Assembly: GCA_964438705.1 (NCBI GenBank)
Contig: CAYTKQ010000004.1
Location: forward strand, 62,001 to 126,000
Reading direction: 5' to 3'
DNA: 64,000 nt
Source: Christensenella sp964438705
Lineage (GTDB): Bacteria > Bacillota > Clostridia > Christensenellales > Christensenellaceae
Part shown: one piece after another, positions 16,409 through 24,086 of the stretch
How the letters are laid out: the number at the start of each line of letters is the position of its first letter
Numbering within the stretch: the first letter of the stretch is position 1
Notes under the pieces: model-generated
Databases searched by the model: none
Seen by the model: only the letters and a program-made list of their open reading frames with translations
What the model was told of the DNA's origin: nothing
Program-made: the position numbers and the translations under genes

Positions 16409-18049
16409 ATGATGAGAGCACTTTTTTCGGGCGTTACGGGGCTTCGTACCCATCAGACCCGAATGGACGTAATCGGTAACAACATTTCCAACGTGAACAC
16501 GCTGGGATTCAAGAAAAGCGCGGCAAACTTCGCGGATCTTTACAGTGAAACAGTGTCCCCGGCATCTTCGCCGTCGGGCAATCAGGGCGGTATCAACGCG
16601 CGCCAGATCGGTCTCGGTGTGACGTGCAACTCGATCGTGATCAAGCACACGCCGGGCACGGCGCAGTATACGGGCAACACGCTCGACCTGGCCATCAGCG
16701 GCGACGGATTCTTCACGGTCCGCACGGCGGACGGCGAGCGCTATACGCGTGCAGGAAACCTTTCGGTTTCGAGCAACGGCAGCCTTGTGAACCCGAACGG
16801 ATACTTTGTACAGACGTTCAATTCGCTTTATAGAGCGGGCGACGCGGGCACGATCTCAGGGAAAACAGGTGTGACCAACGCTTCGGCGACGGGCTTCAAC
16901 AGCTTTACCTTCACGGAGAACAACAACGCGATCACCAACGCGCCGTCGGGCACGTACACCTTTGAGATGAACAACAACTACAAGGTGAACATGTTCAAGA
17001 ACGGCATTCTGGTGCAGGAGGACCTCAACATCACAACGGCGGGAGGCGTTCCGGTGGACCCGACGGTCGGCTTTGCCGCGAATACAAACTATAAGGTATC
17101 CACCAATTTGGGGGATATCACATTCACAACGGCTTCGCACGCGTATTCCAATCCGAAGGGGCTTTCGAACGCGAGCGGTACGGGATTTGAAGGCATCACG
17201 TTTGCGCCGGACAACACCGCGATCCCTACGGCGGCCAAGGGCAGCTATACCCTTAAGGTGAACGCGGCAGGCAGCGGAGTCGATTTGGTAAAGGACGGTA
17301 CGGTGGTTCCCGGCGGTCCGTACAATATCATTGACGACGCGACAGGCGCTATGGTGACGGCATTTGCGGCAGGCAAAACCTATACGGTGACGACGCCCCT
17401 TGGAAAGCTGACATTTAAGGCGACAACAGACATCGACACGACCAATCTGGCGGCATCTGCGGTACAGCTGACAGCGATTCTGGATAACAGCTCCTTCTCC
17501 GTAACCGGCCCTGCGACAGAGGGCTCGGCGGGCTTCGGCACGGCGATCAGCAACCTTGATACGCTGATGCAGAACGCGACGATCTCCGTTGCGAATAACG
17601 ACACGTTCCTCGCGGGCAACCGCCTCGGCGATATGATCATCGATCAGGACGCGTATGAAAACATTACCATCAACGAGGAAGGCGCGGTCATCGCACAGCT
17701 CAAACGGGCCGGCATTCCTCCGAACATCCCGGGCGCGATGGAAATGGCAAAGGGCGACAAGGTGGTGCTCGGCTATGTGGCGCTCGCAAACTTCACGAAC
17801 ACAGAAGGTCTTGAAAAGGTTGCATCGAACCTATACTCTGCCACGGCAAACTCCGGCCGCGTAACGCACAACCTAGCGGGGTCGGGCGGCACGGGCAAGA
17901 TCACGCCGTCGTCGCTTGAAATGTCCAACGTGGACCTTTCCGAGGAGATGGTGAACATGATCACCACGCAAAGAGGCTTCCAGGCAAATTCGAGGATCAT
18001 CACAACGACGGACTCGATGCTCGAGGAGCTGATCAATCTGAAACGCTAA
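16409..18049 (+). CDS. flgE: Flagellar hook protein FlgE
   Basis: Main hook subunit. The N-terminal rod/hook motif MDVIGNNISNVNTLGFKK and the C-terminal SNVDLSEEMVNMITTQRGFQ are intact, and LDLAISGDGFFTVRTADG is typical of FlgE/F/G. Length is 546 residues. The middle carries two related modules of about 90 residues (about 153-244 and 251-340), each starting G(V/L)(T/S)NAS.TGF and ending in an LG(D/K)(I/L)TF strand, which accounts for the extra size. The ATG is 9 nt after AGGAGG; a second ATG follows directly. In Bacillus subtilis the homologue was long called FlgG. Confidence 0.95.
   Translation: MMRALFSGVTGLRTHQTRMDVIGNNISNVNTLGFKKSAANFADLYSETVSPASSPSGNQGGINARQIGLGVTCNSIVIKHTPGTAQYTGNTLDLAISGDGFFTVRTADGERYTRAGNLSVSSNGSLVNPNGYFVQTFNSLYRAGDAGTISGKTGVTNASATGFNSFTFTENNNAITNAPSGTYTFEMNNNYKVNMFKNGILVQEDLNITTAGGVPVDPTVGFAANTNYKVSTNLGDITFTTASHAYSNPKGLSNASGTGFEGITFAPDNTAIPTAAKGSYTLKVNAAGSGVDLVKDGTVVPGGPYNIIDDATGAMVTAFAAGKTYTVTTPLGKLTFKATTDIDTTNLAASAVQLTAILDNSSFSVTGPATEGSAGFGTAISNLDTLMQNATISVANNDTFLAGNRLGDMIIDQDAYENITINEEGAVIAQLKRAGIPPNIPGAMEMAKGDKVVLGYVALANFTNTEGLEKVASNLYSATANSGRVTHNLAGSGGTGKITPSSLEMSNVDLSEEMVNMITTQRGFQANSRIITTTDSMLEELINLKR
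16865..17428 (+). repeat. Tandem duplicated module inside flgE
   Basis: Two coding units, about 16865-17140 and 17159-17428, encode related 88-92-residue segments. By eye they share roughly one third of residues, including the NAS.TGF start and the G.YT and F.A....Y.V segments. This is protein-level repetition and the DNA has diverged. Such inserts normally form outer hook domains. Confidence 0.7.
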
Positions 18050-18070
18050 TAAACACAGGGGGACACGGGA

Positions 18071-18310
18071 ATGATTGAAGTATCAAAAATCGGTGGGGAA
18101 ACGCTCATCGTGAACGCAGAGGCCATCGACTTGATCGAAGTCGTCCCGGATACGATATTGGTGCTGGCATCAGGAAAAAAAATCCTGGTGCTGGATCATC
18201 CCTCTGATATCATTGAAAAAATCGTCGCATATAAGCAAAAAGTTTATTTGGGGCTCCCGAAGGTTCTGCAAAAGAGCTTGGAAGATGAAAATGAACCGGT
18301 GCTTGAATAG
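18071..18310 (+). CDS. flbD: FlbD/SwrD family protein
   Basis: A 79-residue protein of the FlbD family, called SwrD in Bacillus subtilis, where it raises motor torque for swarming. The family pattern is evident: IEVSKIGGETLIVNAEAIDLIE, then PDTILVLASGKKILVL and a helix DIIEKIVAYKQ. It lies between flgE and motA, its usual place, and its position beside the stator genes suits a role in stator function. Confidence 0.9.
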   Translation: MIEVSKIGGETLIVNAEAIDLIEVVPDTILVLASGKKILVLDHPSDIIEKIVAYKQKVYLGLPKVLQKSLEDENEPVLE

Positions 18311-18332
18311 TACGGGCAAGAGGTGAAGGAAT

Positions 18333-19148
18333 TTGAACATTACAATTTTAGGCGGCGTTGTGCTGGGCATTGCGATGGTCGTCTCGGGCATTTTGCAGGG
18401 CGGACAGCTGGATTGGTTTTTTGACCCGGGTTCCATCATGATCGTGGTGGGCGGTACGCTGGGCGCGGTGATCGCGTCGTACCCGATTCAGGATTTGAAA
18501 AAGCTGCCGACACTCATCAAGCTGGCCATCAGAAAAAGTGACACCGACTATACCAAGCAGGTGAATGAGATCGTCGAAATGGCGGACATTGCCCGCAAAA
18601 AGGGAATCCTTGCCCTGGAGGAAAAGCTGGAAGGTATTTCAGACCCCTTCATCAAAAACGGCGTGATGCTCATCATGGACGGCACCGATCCGGAGCTCGT
18701 GAAAAGCATGATGGAGACGCAGTCCTACTTCACGGACGAGCGGCACGCAAAATTTATCACGATATTTGAGACGGCATCAACGTGCGCACCGGCCTTCGGA
18801 ATGGTGGGTACGCTGATCGGTCTGATCAACATGCTCAAAAATTTGGGGAGCGATATGAGTACGATCGGTCCGGCGATGGCAACCGCCCTTATTACGACGT
18901 TTTACGGCGTTATACTGGCGAATCTGGTGTTCAACCCGATTGCCGCGCAATTAAGGGCGCGCAACGCGGAGGAACTGCTGTGCAAGGATATCATCATCGA
19001 GGGCATATTATCGATCCAAGACGGTGAAAACCCGCGCGTGATCGAAGACAAGCTGAAGTCATTCATTGCGGAGGCAGATTTGACCGCTGCTGCCAAGAAA
19101 AAGGCTCCGGCAGCGGAGGAGCCTGAAAGCGAGCCGGCAAATGAGTGA
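18333..19148 (+). CDS. motA: Flagellar stator protein MotA
   Basis: Stator ion-channel subunit that pushes on FliG. Four membrane segments fit the MotA pattern: two near the N-terminus (ILGGVVLGIAMVVSGIL and IMIVVGGTLGAVIASYP) and two near 150-200 (APAFGMVGTLIGLINML and MATALITTFYGVILANLVF). Between them is the large cytoplasmic loop with the conserved charged stretch (RKKGILALEEKLEGI). The start is TTG 18333 after AGGTGA. It overlaps motB by 8 nt (ATGAGTGA), so the pair is translationally coupled. Confidence 0.95.
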   Translation: MNITILGGVVLGIAMVVSGILQGGQLDWFFDPGSIMIVVGGTLGAVIASYPIQDLKKLPTLIKLAIRKSDTDYTKQVNEIVEMADIARKKGILALEEKLEGISDPFIKNGVMLIMDGTDPELVKSMMETQSYFTDERHAKFITIFETASTCAPAFGMVGTLIGLINMLKNLGSDMSTIGPAMATALITTFYGVILANLVFNPIAAQLRARNAEELLCKDIIIEGILSIQDGENPRVIEDKLKSFIAEADLTAAAKKKAPAAEEPESEPANE

Positions 19149-19938
19149 CAAGAGGCAAAAAAAGAAGCGCGAAAGCAAGGGCGCTTACTGGATGGACACC
19201 TACGGGGACATGGTTACCCTGCTGCTGACGTTTTTTGTCATGATGTTCGCATCCTCAACCATGAATGAAAGCAAGTGGATGCGCATTGTCGCATCATTTA
19301 CGGGAGAGCCGGTGGGCACGGTCGTAGAGCCCATCGATCCATTGAACCCTACAAATGGATTTACGTCGGCGGATTTTATTCCCAAGACCGAGCCGCGTGA
19401 CAAAGCGGACGGCAAGCAGAATATGGAAGCGCAGCAGGCATTCAACGAGTTGTACGAGAAGCTGAAGGCATATATTGAGGCGCAAGGCCTCGATTCGGGC
19501 CTCGCGCTTGAGAAGGATGGACAGATCATCTATGTGACTGTGCCGGACAGAGTGTTTTTTGACTCGGGATCAGCCCAGATCAAGGATGATTTGGCAAGAC
19601 AGATATTGATTGATTTGGGAAACATGTTTGCTTTGGAGTGGGACAGTGTGAAGCTGCTGCGTGTGGAAGGGCACACGGACAGCGATCTGGTCAGAAACGG
19701 ACCGTATGCAGACAATCGTCAGCTTTCACAGGCACGGGCATATGAAGTACTGCATTATATGCAGGAGAACACGCCGCTTCCAAAAGACACGGAGGAGGGT
19801 GCCCAAGGGGGAAGGATAGAAGCCATTGGGCTCGCGGAGACTGACCCTGTAGCGCCGAATGATACGCAGGACGGTAAGGGACGGAATCGCAGAGTGGAAT
19901 TTGTACTTGAAAGCAACTATACAGGAGCAAAGGGGTAA
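19141..19938 (+). CDS. motB: Flagellar stator protein MotB
   Basis: Anchors the stator to peptidoglycan and forms the ion channel with MotA. The single N-terminal membrane segment holds the channel aspartate (YGDMVTLLLTFFVMMFASS, Asp23). A plug/linker region follows, and the C-terminal OmpA-like domain contains LLRVEGHTDSD and the conserved GKGRNRRVEFVLE. The sequence does not tell whether the ion is H+ or Na+. 265 residues. The start overlaps the motA stop. Confidence 0.95.
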   Translation: MSDKRQKKKRESKGAYWMDTYGDMVTLLLTFFVMMFASSTMNESKWMRIVASFTGEPVGTVVEPIDPLNPTNGFTSADFIPKTEPRDKADGKQNMEAQQAFNELYEKLKAYIEAQGLDSGLALEKDGQIIYVTVPDRVFFDSGSAQIKDDLARQILIDLGNMFALEWDSVKLLRVEGHTDSDLVRNGPYADNRQLSQARAYEVLHYMQENTPLPKDTEEGAQGGRIEAIGLAETDPVAPNDTQDGKGRNRRVEFVLESNYTGAKG

Positions 19939-19950
19939 GGAAACAGCGTT

Positions 19951-20382
19951 ATGAAGAAAAAATTGCCAATCATCATTGTCGTCATTGCGGTCGTTGCGGC
20001 GTTTGCCGTCTATTGGTTTGTGATCAAGCCGATGAACGAGCCGCCCGCAGAGGACGTTCCGCAGGAAGTGAAGATGGAGGATATTTATTACTATCCGCCG
20101 GGTGAATATTTCGTCACCAACATCAAGGACAGCCTTGCTCTTGCCAAGACGAGCACGTCGCTGGCCCTTACGGGGGAGGACAAAACGCCCTTTTTGGAGA
20201 CAAACAATGCGGTCATCCGCAACGCGATCATCAAGGTGCTGATCAGTCATACGGAAGACGAGCTGCGTACGCCGGAGGCGATCAACATGCTGGAGAAGGA
20301 AATGGCCGAGGCTGTACGGGCCGCCTTGCAGCTCGAGGATGAGCTTTACAACGTTTACATCAGTGATTTTGTGATCCAGTAA
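19951..20382 (+). CDS. fliL: Flagellar basal body-associated protein FliL
   Basis: Surrounds and supports the stator at the basal body. 143 residues: one N-terminal membrane segment (LPIIIVVIAVVAAFAVYWFVI) and an extracellular stomatin-like domain with the FliL pattern, including YYPPGEYFVTNIKD and IRNAIIKVLISHTEDEL. The C-terminus ends in YISDFVIQ. It is placed between motB and fliM as in other Gram-positive clusters. No oddities. Confidence 0.92.
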   Translation: MKKKLPIIIVVIAVVAAFAVYWFVIKPMNEPPAEDVPQEVKMEDIYYYPPGEYFVTNIKDSLALAKTSTSLALTGEDKTPFLETNNAVIRNAIIKVLISHTEDELRTPEAINMLEKEMAEAVRAALQLEDELYNVYISDFVIQ

Positions 20383-20415
20383 GCAAAACGGATCGGACCC
20401 TTAGGAGGAGAGCAG

Positions 20416-21420
20416 TTGTCGGACGTACTATCGCAAAATGAAATCGACGCGTTATTGAACGCGCTCAATGCGGGCGAAGATATTTCGATGGAATCCACGG
20501 AGGAAACGCCGGGAGGTTCTGTTCGCATCTACGATTTCAGGACGGCAAACAAGTTTTATAAAGAACAGATGCGCACGCTGAACGTTGTGTTTGACAGCTT
20601 TTCCTATTTGCTGACCAACAAGCTGACGGGACTGCTGCACACCGTATGCGAGATCGAAGTGATTTCCGTGGAGGAGCAGAGCTTTGGCGAATTCAACAAT
20701 TCGCTGCCATCGCCGGTCGTGCTGGGCGTGATCGATATGGAGCCCTTTTCGGGGTCTCTGCTGATGGAGATGTCTTCCACGCTGGTCTATGCGCTCATCA
20801 GCCGTTTGTTTGGCGGAGCGGCGGACTATTCACAGAACGAAAAATCGTTTACAGAAATCGAGATGTCCATCATCAGCAACATCATGCATCAGATGATGGG
20901 CGTGATGAAGGAAGCGTGGAACAAGATCGTTGACGTAAGACCGATCGTGAAAACGATCGAAAACAGTTCGCAGTTCACGCAGATCGCTGCGATGAACGAG
21001 CCGACGGCGATCGTGACCATGAACGCCAAAATGGACGGAATTGAAGGGATCATCGCCATCTGTATCCCGCATTATGCGATTCAGCCTGTTGCCAAGCAGC
21101 TGAGCACGGTAAACTGGACGCTGGCGGAGACGATGAAGCACGACAAGGTTAAGGACGAGAAACAGGAAAAGACGATAGAGGAACAGCTTCAGAATACTTA
21201 CATCACGCTGAACGCGTCGTTTAACGATACGGAGGCCCTTTTGGGCGAAATATTGCGTATGCAGGTGGGCGACTACATCGTTTTGGACCACCCGATCAAG
21301 GAATGTATCAATCTGAATGTTGAATCGATACCAAAGTTCAAAGGAGTCATTGGTACGGACAATCACAAATATGCGATACAAATAGCGAAGATTATCAAGG
21401 AGAAAGAGAACATTGAGTAA
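20416..21420 (+). CDS. fliM: Flagellar motor switch protein FliM
   Basis: C-ring component that binds CheY-P. The N-terminal CheY-binding motif LSQNEIDALLNAL is present, followed by the CheC-like middle domain with LLMEMSSTLVYALISRLFGG, and the C-terminal FliN-like (SpoA) domain with GEILRMQVGDYIVLD. 334 residues. The start is TTG 20416 with GGAGG upstream. Its stop overlaps the fliY start by 8 nt. Phosphatase activity is not expected from its middle domain. Confidence 0.96.
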   Translation: MSDVLSQNEIDALLNALNAGEDISMESTEETPGGSVRIYDFRTANKFYKEQMRTLNVVFDSFSYLLTNKLTGLLHTVCEIEVISVEEQSFGEFNNSLPSPVVLGVIDMEPFSGSLLMEMSSTLVYALISRLFGGAADYSQNEKSFTEIEMSIISNIMHQMMGVMKEAWNKIVDVRPIVKTIENSSQFTQIAAMNEPTAIVTMNAKMDGIEGIIAICIPHYAIQPVAKQLSTVNWTLAETMKHDKVKDEKQEKTIEEQLQNTYITLNASFNDTEALLGEILRMQVGDYIVLDHPIKECINLNVESIPKFKGVIGTDNHKYAIQIAKIIKEKENIE

Positions 21421-22609
21421 CGAAGTTTTGTCTCAGGATCAGATTGAAAAAATGCTGGCGGACGCTGGACAAATTGACGAAGGCGGCGCGCCGGAGGTAC
21501 TTAATGTCGGCGACTACCTGACGAGCGACGAGCAGGATCTTCTGGGAGAGATCGGCAATATTTGCATGGGCACCTCGGCCACCACGATGAGCACGCTCCT
21601 CGGCAGAAAAGTCACCATTACGACGCCCACGCTTACGATACATACGATGGACTCTCTGGCGGAAGAATACCCCGCGCCCCTTGTCGTATCTGAAATTAAG
21701 TATACGGAAGGGCTGGAGGGAGATAATCTTCTTATCTTGCAGGAATACGACGTTGCGCTCATCACAAACCTGATGCTGGGCGACGATACGGAAATAGACA
21801 GAGACAACATCAGCCTGACGGACATACACATGAGCGCCATCGGCGAGGTGATGAACCAGATGGTGGGATCTTCGGCGACCGCTCTTGCGGATATTTTGCA
21901 CAAGCGGGTCGATATTTCCACACCGACGACGCAGCACATCAAAATCGACAAGGACAATTTTTCGAAGGCGTTTCCAGAAAAAGAAGAGCCCTTTGTGAAG
22001 ATCAGCTTCGATATGGAAATCGAGAATCTGCTGACAAGCGAGATCATGCAGGTGCTGAGTGTCGAATTTGCAAAATCGATGGCAGCACAGGTCATGGCAA
22101 ACATGCAGATGGATACGGCCGCACCGCCCGTGAGCGCACCTGCGCCTGTACAGCAGGCAGCGCCCGTTCAGCAAACACCGCCGCCGCAGGCACAGCAGGC
22201 AGCGCCCGTCCAGCAGGCGGTACAGGCGGCGTACGCAATGCCGCAGATGCAGCAGGCGCCGCAGGTGATCCACGAGCAGCAGAATGTATCGGTGCAGGAG
22301 GCGCAGTTCCCGAGCTTCAACAACATCAGCGGGAGCGTGCAGGTGCCCGCGCTTGAAAACATTGCGATGATCCTCGACGTTCCCATGAACGTGACCGTCG
22401 AGCTTGGACGGGCCAAGAAAAAAATCAAGGAAATTTTGGAGCTTTCCACCGGTTCGGTGGTGGTGCTGGATCGTCCGGCGGGAGAAACAGTGGACATTTT
22501 GGTCAATGGCAAGTGCATCGGAAAAGGCGAGGTTGTGGTCATCGACGACAACTATGGTATCCGCGTGACGGAGATCAACATGCCGGAGGATGCGGCACAG
22601 CTTTTATAA
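21413..22609 (+). CDS. fliY: Flagellar switch protein / CheY-P phosphatase FliY
   Basis: A two-function switch protein of Gram-positive bacteria. It starts with an EIDALL-like CheY-binding motif (LSQDQIEKML). The middle CheC-type domain has both phosphatase helices (LGEIGNICMGTSATTMSTLL and IGEVMNQMVGSSATALAD), so it should remove phosphate from CheY-P at the switch. A Pro/Gln/Ala-rich linker near residues 228-285 leads to a FliN (SpoA) domain with LDVPMNVTVELGRAKKKIKE. TTG start at 21413 overlapping fliM. 398 residues; no separate fliN is visible in the window. Confidence 0.95.
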   Translation: MSNEVLSQDQIEKMLADAGQIDEGGAPEVLNVGDYLTSDEQDLLGEIGNICMGTSATTMSTLLGRKVTITTPTLTIHTMDSLAEEYPAPLVVSEIKYTEGLEGDNLLILQEYDVALITNLMLGDDTEIDRDNISLTDIHMSAIGEVMNQMVGSSATALADILHKRVDISTPTTQHIKIDKDNFSKAFPEKEEPFVKISFDMEIENLLTSEIMQVLSVEFAKSMAAQVMANMQMDTAAPPVSAPAPVQQAAPVQQTPPPQAQQAAPVQQAVQAAYAMPQMQQAPQVIHEQQNVSVQEAQFPSFNNISGSVQVPALENIAMILDVPMNVTVELGRAKKKIKEILELSTGSVVVLDRPAGETVDILVNGKCIGKGEVVVIDDNYGIRVTEINMPEDAAQLL

Positions 22610-22634
22610 ATGACAGGACAACGGAGTAGATGAA

Positions 22635-23699
22635 ATGCAGGGAATCAGAAGCGATTCTGAAATTAAATTATTGATCGTAGACGATTCGGCGTTTTTTCGC
22701 AACGCGATCGCAAATGCGTTTAAGCACCATCCGCGCGTAAGGGTGGTGGGGATGGCGGAAAATCCGTTTGAGGCACGGGACAAGATACTCGAGCTGAAGC
22801 CGGATGTAATGACGCTGGACGTGGAAATGCCGCGCATGAACGGCATCGAATTTTTGAAGATATTGATGCCGCAGCACCCGATGCGCGTGGTGGTGGTGAG
22901 TTCGCTCGACGGCATCGTGTTTGACGCGCTCAAGGCCGGGGCGGTGGACTTTGTGGAAAAACCGTCCGTCGGGCACAACGAGCAAATGGAGGCCTTCTCA
23001 AAAGAGATCATGGAGAAGGTGATCGTGGCGGCGGGATCTACGCTGCAAAAAGCGCATCCCGTCAAAAAGCCCGCACAGCCGGTTGCATCCGCGCAGGTGA
23101 CGGGGAGCGGCACAGGCAGTGGAGGCGGCTTGATCGCGCTTGGCGCGTCTACCGGCGGAACAGAGGCGACGAGCACCATCCTAAAGAGGCTGCCCGCCAA
23201 TATTCCCGGCATGGTCGTGACGCAGCATATGCCGCCCGTTTTTACGAACCTCTATGCACAGCGTTTGGATAAGGAATGCGCTGTCACCGTAAAAGAGGCG
23301 CGCGAAAACGACGTTGTAAGGCAGGGGCATGTGTATATTGCGCCGGGAGATAAGCACCTGACGGTCGTAAAACGCGGATCGGATGTGGTGATCCATCTGA
23401 ATCAGGGTGAAAAGGTAAATGGGCATTGTCCTTCGGTGGACGTGATGTTCCAGTCTGTCGCCAAGCTGGCAGATAAAAATACCACAGGCATCATTTTGAC
23501 GGGTATGGGCGCGGACGGCGCGCAGGGGCTGCTGGAAATGAAGGCAAAGGGCGCATACACCATTGGGCAGGACGAAGCGACGTGCGTTGTATATGGCATG
23601 CCGATGGTCGCGTATAAGCTTGGCGCTGTGACGGTGCAGGCTCCGCTGGAGCGGATCGCCGACATCATTGTGAATCAGGTGCGCAAGCAAGGGCTTTAA
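22635..23699 (+). CDS. cheB: Chemoreceptor methylesterase CheB
   Basis: Removes methyl groups from chemoreceptors when phosphorylated by CheA. The receiver domain has Asp16, Asp17, phospho-site Asp62 (LDVEMPRMNG) and Lys109 in EKPS. After a Gly/Ser-rich linker near 150-165, the esterase domain shows Ser172 in GASTGGTEA, His in VVTQHMPPVFT and Asp in GMGADGAQGL. 354 residues, complete. It ends head-to-tail with the small minus-strand gene at 23696, overlapping by 4 nt. CheR is encoded 7 kb away at 30550. Confidence 0.96.
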   Translation: MQGIRSDSEIKLLIVDDSAFFRNAIANAFKHHPRVRVVGMAENPFEARDKILELKPDVMTLDVEMPRMNGIEFLKILMPQHPMRVVVVSSLDGIVFDALKAGAVDFVEKPSVGHNEQMEAFSKEIMEKVIVAAGSTLQKAHPVKKPAQPVASAQVTGSGTGSGGGLIALGASTGGTEATSTILKRLPANIPGMVVTQHMPPVFTNLYAQRLDKECAVTVKEARENDVVRQGHVYIAPGDKHLTVVKRGSDVVIHLNQGEKVNGHCPSVDVMFQSVAKLADKNTTGIILTGMGADGAQGLLEMKAKGAYTIGQDEATCVVYGMPMVAYKLGAVTVQAPLERIADIIVNQVRKQGL

Positions 23700-23986
23700 A
23701 AGCGGAATTTGTTGTAATCGTTGTCCTTTTGGCTGATGAACACGAGAATTTGCGCCACGGCTTCATAAAGCTGCGGCGGGATGGCATCGCCGACGGATAG
23801 CTTTGCGAGAACATCGGAAAGCTGCTTGTTTTCGACGACGGGGATGTCGTGGGATTTGGCGGACTCGATGATTTTGTCGGCCATGTGCCCTACGCCCAGT
23901 GCGGCGATGATGGGCGTATCGTCGTTTAAGGGATCGTATTTTAAGGCTGCGGCCTGCAAGTTGCGCTTGACTTGTTCTTCACTCAT
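23696..23986 (-). CDS. FlhB C-terminal-domain-like protein (YlqH type)
   Basis: The only minus-strand gene inside the cluster. Its 96 residues match the cytoplasmic C-terminal domain of FlhB: AAALKYDPLNDDTPIIAALG near the start and IPVVENKQLSDVLAKLSVGD, then a final helix IPPQLYEAVAQILVFI. Compare FlhB at 38540, where VALKYDEAVGAAPLVLAKG and VENKPLARSLY occupy the same places. The NPTH autocleavage motif of FlhB is missing. Bacillus subtilis ylqG-ylqH pairs such a protein with a FliK-like one, as seen here with the gene at 24087. It has its own promoter. Role unproven; export control is plausible. Confidence 0.88.
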   Translation of the reverse strand: MSEEQVKRNLQAAALKYDPLNDDTPIIAALGVGHMADKIIESAKSHDIPVVENKQLSDVLAKLSVGDAIPPQLYEAVAQILVFISQKDNDYNKFRF

Positions 23987-24024
23987 AAAATTATTACTCC
24001 GTGTGCGATTGGGTTGGTGTCTCT

Positions 24025-24054
24025 ATTATATACCAATTCGGCAGGCGGGAACAA
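24025..24054 (-). promoter_or_regulatory. Sigma-A-type promoter of the FlhB-C-like gene
   Basis: On the minus strand TTGTTC (24049-24054) and a perfect TATAAT (24025-24030) are separated by 18 nt, about 40 nt upstream of the ATG at 23986. It points away from the main cluster, so this gene can be expressed independently of it. Confidence 0.5.
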
Positions 24055-24086
24055 TAGGAAAACAAAAAGCGGGGAAAGGAAACGGA

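Noticed and set aside
23781..24086. Upstream extension of the second FliK-like frame
   Set aside because: The extension is antisense to the FlhB-C-like gene and includes its promoter; ATG 24087 has a proper ribosome site.
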